Positions 25,101-37,100 of a stretch of 64,000 bases of DNA are shown piece by piece. The number at the start of each line of letters is the position of its first letter. Position 1 is the stretch's first letter. The stretch is from NCBI GenBank assembly GCA_033725935.1, contig MU867064.1:62001-126000 (forward strand), in the 5' to 3' direction. The translations under genes were made by a program, and so were the position numbers. Under the pieces are notes generated by a model. That model worked only from the letters and a program-made list of their open reading frames with translations. It did not search any database and was not told where the DNA came from. The DNA is from Cladorrhinum sp. PSN259 (taxonomy: Eukaryota; Ascomycota; Sordariomycetes; Sordariales; Podosporaceae).

Positions 25101-28100
25101 TCCTTCTCCTTTCCCTTCTCATTGCGCGGCGTGAATTGCTCGGAGGTCTCCTGTGGTAAATTCGTGTTAAACCGAGTTCCAGGAACAAATATAGTATCAT
25201 CTCCAGTAGAATCGCCAGGTAGGGGAGCCAGGGGGCCCTCGGAAGCCTCGGGTACAGAGTCCTTCGAGTCCTTGGTGTGGTTGTCTTCCTCACCTCTGGG
25301 TAGATTGGGATGATGTTGGTTATCTCGACTTGCCTGGTCGGGATGAGTATGCATTTGCTCCTCATTGGGCTCCACAAAGCTCACGCTACGCTTCTTCTTG
25401 CCCTTGTCCTTTTTGAACATTGGATCATCATCCGAGTCCTGGATTGCGGACAGTTCAGGTTGTTCTTCGGTCGACGTTGGCGGTTCCGGTCGTGGCTGCT
25501 CAATAACTGCAGACGAGACCTCGTCGACATTCTGACTGGCTTGCGTCTTCTTTTTGTTTTTCTTTTTAGTCTTCTTTCCAGTAGTTCCAGGTTCGGATGA
25601 CGGTACCTCTATTGGCAGTGTTTGTGCTTGTGTTGGTGTCTCCATGGTTGTGCTTTGTTGCTCAGGCCCATGGACTGCAGGCGGGATGGAGGCGGGGGGC
25701 GTTTCGATGACAACGGACATCTCGGTTTCAGCTGTTGTGGTTGTTGCTGCAGCGGACTTCTTCTTTTTCTTTTTCTTCTTCTTTTTCGTCGACGTCTCAA
25801 CTGCAGCATTGTCATTAACGTCCTGAGTATAGGTTTGATCGGGAACCGAAAGAGATCCGGGAAGGTCATCCTGTTGGCTAGGCTCGCCGGTCGCCAGGGT
25901 CGACTTTAGTGTTGGCCCATGAACGGCTTCTTGGGATGCTGGGGGTGGTGATGGCTCATCCTCGGTGACGGGAACCGGACTTAGGCGCTGCTGCTGCTGC
26001 TTCTTGCTCTTTTTAGCCATCGTCCCGGTTGATTCGTCATCAGCGTGATGTACTTCTTCTTGCCGATGATCAAGCTGTTCGTCTGATGCCGTGCCCGACA
26101 GGAACTTGGACTGGGAGTGGTCTAGGGACCGAGGCTGACTTTGGTCTTGCTGCTCACCTGCTTTTTCTTCGGACGGCTCATTCAGAAGACCGATCGGGGC
26201 GTCGAGGCGGAAGTCACTGTCGAATGATAGTGTCGAGTCACCCAGTCCGGGGAGGTGAAGGGAAGGAGCCGAGTCGTTGCGAAGGGAAATCGGGGTGCCT
26301 TGCTTCTGAGGCGAATCGTGAGATAACTTAGCCTGTTCTTTCTCCTTCTCCTTCTCCTTCTCTTTGTCTTTCTTCTTGGTGTCGCGCTTTTTTCTTGTGA
26401 ACAGGGATCCAAGATTGGACCCAAGACCGACAACTGAAGGAAGAATGGAGAGACCGGATGCGAGAAGCCTCCCTCCTTTCTTGTCATTAGCTGAATTATC
26501 CAAAGACATGTCATCAACCTCTCGTATGTCGTCAACATCTTGACGCTCGGGTTCCGAAGAAGCTAGCCCGGGAGGTGCAGTGGGAAAAATATCATCGGGT
26601 TCTAAGCTGAATGCAGGTTCGTTAAGGTCCAAAGGCTCTTCAACAGGAAGAGTCAGCCTGTCTCTGTCAATCGCAGACCACATGGGAGACCTTGGCACAA
26701 GTCTGATGCCGCTACCTCTGCTCCTCAAATGTCTATCGGAAGCAAACAAACCCCCCGTCTCGGATTGCGGAACAGCAAGCTCGTTGACGCTATGCCTCCT
26801 TAAGTCCTCAGAAGAGGCTTGTCCAAGTCGTGGAGGTGTGGGAGGAGCGCGGATTGGGGGTTCAAGATAATCATCCTCGATGGGGGCTTCCTCAACCGGT
26901 GGAGGAGGCGGAGGGGGCGGTCGAGCTGGAGCTTCCACAAGAGGGGTTGCCTCAACTACGGTTTCATCAAGGTCATCAAGGGGTGGTGGAGGTGGGGGAG
27001 GGGGCCGAGCTGGAGCTTCCACGACTGAGCGTTCCTCAACTACAGCTTCTTGAAGAGGTGGGGGAGGGGGAGGCGCGTGGGTTGGAGGCTCAACATAGTC
27101 AAGGCTGCCAGACGGTCCCTCGTGTTGAATTATTCCCTCCTCAAAAATGTGCATGCTCGAGTCCTGGTGCGCAATCTCCTCACTGCGAGTCTCGTCAAAC
27201 GGCATAGATGACGACGCTTCCTTGCTAACTGGGGGTTCAAAATCATCTGAACTGCCGGTTGTCGCAGCCTGTCCACCTACTGATGCCTCGGCAATCTGCC
27301 CACTCATCTGCCCACCGACAGCCTCATCGAGCGCAATCGTCGAGAAAGACTCCTGGACGGGAATTGGAGTCTCCTCTGCGCTATTGGATCTCGTCAAGTC
27401 CGTAAGATCAGATGAGATCTCAGCCTGCTCGGGCTCTGGGCTACTGTCTTCTCGCTCAGTCGCCGCACCCTTTTTCCGACTCTTTGAAGTAGACGATGGC
27501 ATCGAATCTGACTCTGACTCAGTTGACTGTTGCTCAAACGCGGCAATGAGACTGGCCACTCGGCGTTTCTTAGCTCTTGGTGCATTGAGTGTCGGCGTCT
27601 TTGGGGGTCGCGGTGGCTCTTCCGGTGGTACATAACGCTGAAGAGAAGTCCTTCTGAGAATGGCAGGAGGAATGACTTCGTTAGCTGGCTTGGGAGTATT
27701 GGTCTTGCTTGGGGGAGACCAAGAAACACCCGTCGTATTTCTCCTGGTCTTAGCTCTTTTCAGGTTACTACCGAATTCCTCATTTGTTCCTTCCTCCTTC
27801 TCCTCCTCCTGGACAATTCCTCCGGGAACCCGCCGCTCAGTAGAGTGGACAGCAGGAGCACCTGCTAGAACATTTTTGTCATCTGAAGATGATGAGGGCT
27901 GAGCCTTCAATGACTTGAGCAATCTATTTCCAAACAAAAAACCAAATTCTTGCCGAGGAGAACTTTCACGTTTGAACGACTCCGCTTGCGTCTCGTAGAA
28001 CGTCGAGCCAGACAAGAAGGTGGGTGCTTCGGAAGCCGCGACAGTCGAAGCCGTGTCATCGTTGAAGGAATAACCACTCTCGCTGGGCTCATGGCTTGGC

Positions 28101-31100
28101 ATTTGAACATCATATACCAGTCTGTTAACATCAGGCTCGGGACCATCCCGGAGCATGTGTGCAACCAAAATGCCACTAGAAGGGCCTGCTGCTGTCGTGA
28201 GGATTGCTGAATTGGCCTTGTCATCGGCTTCCATAGCCTCCGCCTTCGTGAGGGCCCGGTGGGATATAGGGCTCGGCGCTCTCTTGAGCTCCTCATAGGT
28301 TTCTGGTGGCTGATAGACTTCACTGACAAACACGTCCTCCGCAGACACCTCGGCAAAGTCTTGCACCTGTATAGTCGCCTTGTCTTTCCCGCCTGCGTCA
28401 ACTTGGTCAAGAGAGGGGCCAATGTCTTTCAAAGCACAAGCATCGATAGGAGAGTCAGGGCGGCTCTCTGGCAGGGGAGGAAGCTCTGTCGGGGCATTGA
28501 ATATCTCTTTGGAAGGGGCGTGAAGAGGCAAGGTTGGCGGGCTCTCTGGTAAAGGTGGGAACTCTCCAACACCATCAACAGTCTCTTGAGGGAGTGTTGA
28601 AAAAGGGGAAGTGGTTCGGCTCTCTCTCAAAGATAATATGTTCTTTAACTCCCCGTCTGATGACGGCTGCAACAGTCCAAGCGGAAGGGAACCTTGCTCA
28701 GCAGGCGAGTCAATGGGGCTTTCTGGAAGAGGTGGCAGATTGTCCAGATCCTCAGGCGAGTGCTGCAGTATGGGTGCGGGTCTCTGTTCATCAGTTGGAG
28801 AATCAGGGCGGCTCTCCGGGAGACTTGGCAGGTTATCGAGACCTTCATCTGGTAAGGCCACAGGTGAGGGTGCCGACTGTGCGATAGCAGAATCAGCATG
28901 GCTCTCTGGGACCGCTGGTAGGCTCGCTAATTGATTCTCCAACGAGTGTTGTAAGTCAGGCTCTGTCATGGCTTTTGGGGTAGGCGAGTCTGCGCGACTT
29001 CCTTGAACACTTGGGAGGCTGTACAGGCCATCATCGAAGGGGTACTGAAGGCCGGATTTAGGCGCAACTTGTTGAACAGAAGACTCGGCGGTGGCCTCGG
29101 TGACATCGACAAACTGATGGGATGGCTGCTGCGGCAAAGATTCAGATGCATCGAACCAAACAGGAGACTCAGGACGACTTGGTACGAAGCCTGGCAGGTC
29201 GTCCAAGCCCTCATCAGACTCTTGCGTTGCTGGCTCAGCTGCGCGGTGTGGAATGGGCGAGCTAGAGCGGCTTTCTGGGAGAGCTGGCAGATTGTCAATG
29301 CTAACCTCAGACGGACCTTGTAATGTAGCGTCCGAAAGCTCTTGAACAGGAGAGTGAGGAAGACTGTCTGGAAGAGTTGGCAGATTATTAACGTTAACCT
29401 CTTGGAATACAGCGCCCGAAAGCTCTTGAAGAGGAGAGTGAGGAAGACTGTCTAGGAGAGCTGGCAGATTGTCAAAGTCAACCTCAGACGGCTCTAATGC
29501 AGCGCCCGAAAGCTCTTGAACAGGAGAGTGAGGAAGACTGTCTGGGAGAGCTGGCAGATTGTCAAAGTCAACCTCAGACGGCTCTAATGCAGCGCCCGAA
29601 AGCTCTTGAACAGGAGAGTGAGGAAGACTGTCTGGGAGAGCTGGCAGATTGTCAAAGTCAACCTCAGACGGCTCTAATGTAGCGTCCGAAAACTCTTGAA
29701 GAGGAGAGTGAGGAAGACTGTCCGGGAGAGCAGGCAAGTTCTGGAGGTCTCTCTCAAATGCTCCTTCCAGCACAAGTTCAGTCAATGGCGCTTCAACAGG
29801 TGAGGGAGGATGGCTCTCTGGTAGAGCTGGTAAGTTTTCGACGTGCTGCGCAAGCGAAATTTTCAGTGATGTGTCAGCCACTGGCACCTGGGCAGGCGAG
29901 GGAGGACGACTCTCTTGAAGAGCAGGCAAGTTCTGGACTGAAACATCCTGAGCCGCTAGTGTTTCGACAGGCGAGGGAGAATGGCTTTCTAGGAGGACAG
30001 GCAAGTTCTGCACTAGAACAGGTTCAGGCGGCGGTACTTGGATAGGTGAGGCAGAGCGGCTCTCTGGAAGAGCTGGCAAATTGTCGACGTCATGTTCAAG
30101 CGAATCCTGTAACCTAGATTCAACCGCCGGCTCTTGAGGAAGTGACGGAGTGCAGCTATCCGGGAAATTTGTTAAGCTGGCAACTTGCTTCTCGAATGGA
30201 TCTTCGAATTCTGACTGAGCCACTGGCAATTCAGTAGGTGAGCGGGAGCGACTCTCTTGGAGAGCTGGCAAGTTGTTGACGTCGTAATGAAACGCATGGT
30301 CTGACCTCAGTTCAGTAACTGGCTCTCGAAAAGGTGACCGAGGACTGCCGCATGCCAGAGCCGGAAGGCTACCGACGTCCAGTTCAAACGAATGTCGTAC
30401 CGCAGGCACAACTTCTTCAACAGGTGATTGAGGCAGGCTCTCCGGCAGAGCTGGCAGGTCACTGAAGTCATCCTCAAACGGTTCTTGTATCGCAGGGACA
30501 AATGCGAACTCTTTGCCCGGTGACTGAAAGCTCTCTGGCAGAGCCGGCAGGCCATCGATGTTTTTTTCAAACGGCTCCTGTACCACATGCACCGATTCTT
30601 TAACCGGTGGCTGAGCCAGGCTCTCTGGCAGGGCCGGCAGGTCACTGAAGTCCTCTTCAAACGGCTCTTGTACCGCAAGCACAGATTCTTCGACGGGCGA
30701 CTGAGCTAAGCTCTCTGGCAGGGCCGGTAGGTCACTGAAGTCCTCTTCAAACGGCTCTTGTACCGCAAGCACAGATTCTTCAACGGGTGACTGAGCTAAG
30801 CTCTCTGGCAGGGCCGGTAGGTCACTGAAGTCCTCTTCAAACGGCTCTGTTACCGCAAGCACAGATTCTTCGACGGGCGACTGAGCCAGGCTCTCTGGCA
30901 GGGCCGGTAGGTCACTGAAGTCCTCTTCAAACGGCTCTGTTACCGCNNNNNNNNNNNNNNNNNNNNNNNNNNNNNNNNNNNNNNNNNNNNNNNNNNNNNN
31001 NNNNNNNNNNNNNNNNNNNNNNNNNNNNNNNNNNNNNNNNNNNNNCAAGCACAGATTCTTCGACGGGCGACTGAGCCAGGCTCTCTGGCAGAGCCGGCAG

Positions 31101-34100
31101 GTCACTGAAGTCCTCTTCAAACGGCTCTTGTACCGCAAGCACAGATTCTTCAACGGGTGACTGAGCTAAGCTCTCTGGCAGGGCCGGCAGGTCACTGAAG
31201 TCCTCTTTAAACGGCTCTTGTACCGTAAGCACAGATTCCTCAACGGGTGACTGAGCTAAGCTCTCTGGCAGGGCCGGCAGGTCACTGAAGTCCTCTTCAA
31301 ACGGCTCTTGAATTGTAGGAACAAGTGCAATTTCTTCCACAGGTGACTGAGGGTGGCTCTGTGGCAAAGCCGGCAACATATGTAAAGCTTCGTGCGACGA
31401 CTGTTCCATCGGAGGTTGAAGCACTAACCCTTGAACCGGCGACTTCGGACGACTTTCTATGAGGGCTGGAAGGTTATCGGAATACTGCTCAGCCATCTCT
31501 AGTCCCATGGACGGCACTGCGTGTTGTTGACCAGGAGACTGAGGGCGGCTCTGTGAGAGAGCGGGCAATGTCTGTCCACCGTCGTCGGATAAACCTCGCA
31601 GGACGAGCGGGGAAAGTTGTTCATGAACTGGCGACTCCACCGGGCTTTCTGGAAGAGCTGGAAGATCCTCCGCTTCTCTGCACGTACTGGTTTCAGAAAT
31701 CTCAACTGCCAGGCCAACATCCGTTACCTCGAGAACGGGATCAGAGGCGACAGGCGAGCTAGATCGGCTCTCAGGCAGGGGTGGCAGCTCGAAGATGTTT
31801 TCGAGCGATAGTTGTGAAGGAAGCTGAGACAAAGCTTGTTCCAAAGGAGAAGATGCCCGGCTTTCTGGGAGAGGCGGCAGTTCAGGAGCTTCATCCAGAA
31901 CATGCGATGAGACCAGAGGCAGCGGCATCTGAGTGGCTGAACCTGGCTGGACTGTTGGTGGTAGAGCAGGAACTTCAGGGAGTGTTTGTGACAACACTTC
32001 TGGCGATGCCCCTTGAACAAGAGGCATGTACTGATTGTCCGAGGGAGAAGGTACATCAAACCCTTCATCTGATATTTGCCGTTCAACTTGAAGCGATGGC
32101 ACAGGAACAGGTGAGATTGGCGGACTGTCTGCCGGAGATGGGAGTTCGGTAGGTTCGTCTTTAGTTTCTTGTGACAGCTGAGCTGGAGATGTTGTCCGAC
32201 TCTCAGAAAGAGGTTGCAGCTGCAAGGCCTCGTCACGAAGGCCCTCTATGACTTGGGGTCGCAAAATCTGGGCAGGCGAGATTGGCCGGCTCTCCGGCAA
32301 AGGCGGTAGTTCCGTAAGCTCTTCCGTAGTTCCGTGGGAAAAAAATTGGGCAGAGGACGCTGGTTGGCTTTGCGGCAAAGATGAGGTCTCACCAAGACTT
32401 TTCTCCTCTGTGAGCGTCTGAACGGCGGAGAGAGGTTGAACATCTGGCAAAGCGGACAGCTCTTTGACTCTCTTTTCATCCGCAAGCTTCTGGGTAGGAG
32501 TGCTGGGCAGACTTTCCGGCAAAGCTGGAAGCTCAACAAGGTCGATTGTGTCTGGGGGCGTCTGAACAAGGAGAATTGAGGAAGTCTCCGGCAAGACTGA
32601 TGATGCCTCTGGAAGGTTGCTCTCCTCCGCAATCCTCTCGAGCGCAGAAGTGGGCACACTTTCTGGCAAAACTGGAAGCTGTGCAGGATCATTCGCGTGT
32701 GATGTTGTCGGCACAGCTTCACTGTGAAGCGAAATTGGCAACAACTCTGTAGAGAAAGTGAGGTCTTCTACTGGAATTGGTTGAGCCGGAGAGGAAGGTT
32801 CGCTCTCTGGCAGAGCTGGAAGACCCAGAAGGTCAATTGCAGTTGGTATCGCCTGGATGACAGGCTGCGATAACGCATGGGTTGGAGTATGGAGGATCTC
32901 TTCCGTAGTTATTTGAGCTGGGGAGGTTGGCCAACTCTCTGGCAGAGCTGGAAGACCCTCAAGGTCATCTCCTTCGAAATGACTTTCAAGAGCAGACACA
33001 GACACCGCATCGCCCGTAGGAACATCAAGGGCTTCATAATTAAGGGGTAGAGTGGGAAAACCAGGTGAGCGCTCCGACACAGCAATTCTTTCCGTGGTAT
33101 CATTCAGCACCTCGAGTGGCGCTAACAAACTTGATGGGATGGTGTGGCTTTCCGAAAGAGACGGCAGCTCTGGAAGCTCCTTTGCTTCAGGAAGTGTTTG
33201 ATGAACAGGGGAGAGCGGTTGGCTTTCGGGCAGTGCGGGCAAGTCTGCGATGCCATCAGGAACCTCCTGCCAAGACCGATCGGCGGGAACCACAAGCGAC
33301 CGCTCTGACAGAGCCGGCAGAACCGTCAGCTCTACAGGAAAGCTAAAGGTTTCCTGCGCAAGTACTTGGTTGGGAGACAGAGGCCGACTGTCTGGCAATG
33401 GTGGTAGGTCTGCAAGATGAATTGAAATGTCTTGCGTGACCTCCTCAAGGGGAGATAGTGGTTGGCTATCAGGCAGGGGGGGTAGCTCCATAGACTCAGC
33501 AGTAACGTCTTGCGAAACTGGTTGGATGGGAGAGATGGGTCGACTCTCAGGCAGCGGAGGTAGATCTGTCAGCTCCTCTACAAGTTCTCGTGGAATTGTT
33601 TGGATCGAGGGGACAGGTTGCCTCGTCTCTGCCGGGTGGGGAAGCTCTGTAGGGTCCTCAATGCTCTCTTCCAAATGGGTAAGTACAGGGGAGATGGGCC
33701 GGTTCTCGGCCAAAGAACGATCGTGGACCTCCGATGGAAGTCTCTCAAAGGGAGAGGCAGACCGGCTCTCCGGCAAAGGTGGTAACGTGAAAGGGTCAGG
33801 TGTATCTGAAAGCGTTGGGATAGGGGAGATGGGTCTACTCTCTGGAAGAGGCGGCAGCTCTGCAATGTCACCTATGAAATTCTGCGACAAAGTTCGAACG
33901 GACGAGAGGACTTCCTGCGACAATGATGGCGCAGGAGAAACAGGTTGGCTCTCGGCTAGCGGTGCTTGCTCGGCAGGGTCCGGTGCAACTTCCCGCGAAA
34001 GTAGTTCAACAGGAGAAACGAGTTGGCTATCCGGCACTAATGGCACCTCTGCGGTATTGTCGAGAATTTCATGTGGAAGACCATCAGGCACCGGAACCTG

Positions 34101-37100
34101 GACTGGAGACATGGGTTGACTCTCTGGCAGAGGAGGAAGCTCTGCGAGTTCATCAGCCAGTTCTCGCGAGAAGGGTTCGACCAAAGGTGCGGCCATAACC
34201 CCTGAAAAGAACGACAAGTCAGAGCCATTGTCCTGAACTTGCCGTGCCAGGTTGTGGGGCGGTGAGAGCTGCACTGGAGACGAAGCTTCACTCTCTGGCA
34301 GTGGCGGTAGCTCTGTGATCTCGTCGAGATGGTCGTGTGAAAAACTTTCAGGCAATGACATTGGCGCCGGGGATTTAGATTGACTTTCTGGGAAGAGCGG
34401 CAACTCAAAATCCCCATCTAGCCCCTCTCTTGGAGAAGTTTCAACCTCTTCAAGCTGCGGCTGGGTTAGAGGTTCGCAGTCTGTGAGAGGAAGCTGAACA
34501 ATTTCCTCTATAACTTCTGTCGGAAAACTCTCCGACAACGACTTCTGCTCTGGAGACACGGAGCAACTATCTGGAAGCGGTGGAAGTGCGAAGCTATCCT
34601 CCAGAGCATCCCTCGGCACGTTGTGTGGCAACGGTTCTTCTTTCCAGGAGATCACCGGCAACTCAAATATCTGATCCACGGTTTGGTTTTCCGTACTTTC
34701 GGACATCTGCAGCTGCTCAGGGGATATGGGGCGGCTTTCGGGCAGAGGTGGCAATTCAGAAATATCTTTGAAAACTTCGAGTGGTAGGTTTTTCGCAGAT
34801 GGTTTCTGGACCGGGGGCCATGAGTTGCTCTGCGAGAATTGCGAGAATTTAGAACGGTCATTCACGTCCTCCTTCGACATGGTTTCCGGGAGTGACATGT
34901 GAAACAAAGAAGTGAACGGGTCCTGTTCCAATCCTGATAGTTTCAAGACTTCTGCTGCAATGTGTGAAGGCACACCTTCAGGCAAGAACCTCTGAACAGG
35001 AGATACGGGAGGACTATCTGGCAAAGGTGGGAGATCCAAGAGCTGGTCTATCACATAGGGTGATGGTCCAGCTGCGGCCGTTTGGGATGGCAAGCCCTCA
35101 ACGTCTTGATTTATAACCGAGGTGTGCTCTTGTGCAGAAAAACTGCGCTCACCTGCATGAGAGCCAAGGGTAGCAATATCGGGAGCCTCATCAGAAGGTG
35201 AGTCAGGGCGACTGTCCGGAAGAGCTGGTAGTTCTGATAGATTGTCAGGTGAGTATAGTTCTGCCGCTCGTCCAGATGATGACTGAACAGGAGAAGCCGA
35301 TAAACTGTCTAGAAGCGGCGGTAGGACTTCAGTAACCTCAGCACTCAATCTGGGGAGGGTTTGAGACTGGGGTGGAGAGTTAGGTTGGCTTTCTGGCAGG
35401 AGCGGAAGGTCAGTCACATCCTCAGAAGATGAGGCTAGTGGTACAGACACAGCTGCGAGTTGAGTGGGGACTTCGGGGACTTCGACGGGGGAATCCGTGA
35501 CTTGAATGGCCGAGTCTGGGGTTGGATCATGAGAAGCTGATCGCAGAATAGTCGGCTCAGGGATATGAATAGCCGAGTCTGGCTCTTCAATGGGCGATTC
35601 AGGTACACTTGCTGGGAGTGCCAGCAAGTCGTCCAGATCGTCAGTCTCTGAGCCTCGTGGGAAGGACTGAGACACATCGAGCTGAAGAGCTGCGCTTGGT
35701 GGGCTCGCAGACACTGGGGAACCGGGGCGACTAAGAGGCAACGCTGGTAAAACGTTGGAAATCCCGCTTGACAGGGAACCCACAAGACCGCCCAAGAAGG
35801 ATGTCAGTCCTCCCTTTGCTGCTGTCGGACTATTCACCACCTCCTCGCCAGGGACTGAGCGTGTGGGTGTTTGAGACACAGAGATCTCGGCCGGAGACTC
35901 TGGGAGGGGTGGCAGAGTACCAAGTTCGTCGTTGAAAAGTCGGCGTGCTGGACGCTGGAAAACAGGGGCGTCGGCAGGGGACTCAGGCTGACTCTCTGGG
36001 AGTGCAGGAAGATTATCCAGCTCAGAGTCAACTGGCTGAAGAGCCAAAGATTGACGTATCAAAGGCTGGCTATGCTCGGCATTGATTGAGGGGAGCACAG
36101 CCCGCTCAGGCGATACCAGGGGCAATGCTGGAGGGATGGTAACCCCCCTGGGTGTGGTCTGTCCAGAGCCCTGAGAATCAGCAACATGATCTTGGACCGA
36201 GGTGCTCATATCAGCCTGCAAACTATTCAAGCCGAGGCCAATCCCCCTGCTCACATAATCCACGACATCCTCTCCAGACTCGGACTCTGGCACCGGGGTC
36301 CCCCGCGAAGAAGAGGGCTCGCTCGGTGGCAGCTCAGGCAGGTCAAGTGTCTCCTCAGGGCCATGTGAAGTCGACTCGATGAGATAGATTGGCATCATCC
36401 CTTGACTGCTCTCCCACGAGGTTGGCCGCGTGTTGCGCTTTGGGGTGGTCGTCATCTCGTGATGGGGTCGAATAAGAGGTTGTGCGGGAAAGGAGAAGCG
36501 GGATACAGGTGATGAAGGCACGGAGCCGCGTTTCAACACAAACTGCACCGGCACAGCAGTTGGACTGGGAGCTCTAGGTGATTCTTGCAAGCTTCGTTTA
36601 CGGACGTGTGACGCTGTCATCATACGAACGCGCTGGTCAGGGGGAGTTTCTGGACGGCTGTCAGGGAGAGGCGGAAACTCGGCATCAAGTTCAAGACTGG
36701 GCGAACCAGGCTCGCTGGGGGGAAGGGGAAGTAGGTCATGAAACTGGGGGTCGATTGCTGGTTTTATCTCTCGCTGAAGGACTTCGGGGTCGACAGTCTC
36801 TGAGCTGTAGCTGCTGCTTCGAGTGCGTCGTGACGATTCCTCCTCTTTAGCGGGGATATGGGCGGCATTTGGACGAGCAGGCTGTTCAGCTACACCTCTC
36901 ATCTGGCCGGCACCTGCGCCAAAGGTGCCGGCATTACCTAAAAAAGAATCCTCATTCTTGTCTCCATTTCCCATGATCGAATTCTCTTTGTGCTGAGAAG
37001 TACCATTCATATGCCTGGGCTGGTCAGGAAGGGGTGACGCAGCTGAGTTTGCGTTTCTGCCCTCTTCGACATGGCCGCCATTGAGCTTATTGACAGGGTC

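Larger units (their letters stand above)
28430..36790 (-). repeat. Degenerate LPxLPES...SP coding repeat region
   Basis: Within the giant gene, about 75-80 copies (counted by eye) of a core LP[A/P]LP[E/D]S, usually followed within a few residues by SP, recur every 28-45 residues over about 2,760 residues. The spacers vary in sequence and are acidic. Divergence between copies shows an old array, in contrast to the two near-identical sub-arrays inside it. Confidence 0.9.

Noticed and set aside
28430..31320. CRISPR-like direct repeats
   Set aside because: The repeats are in-frame coding minisatellites in a eukaryotic gene with no unique spacers of constant length.
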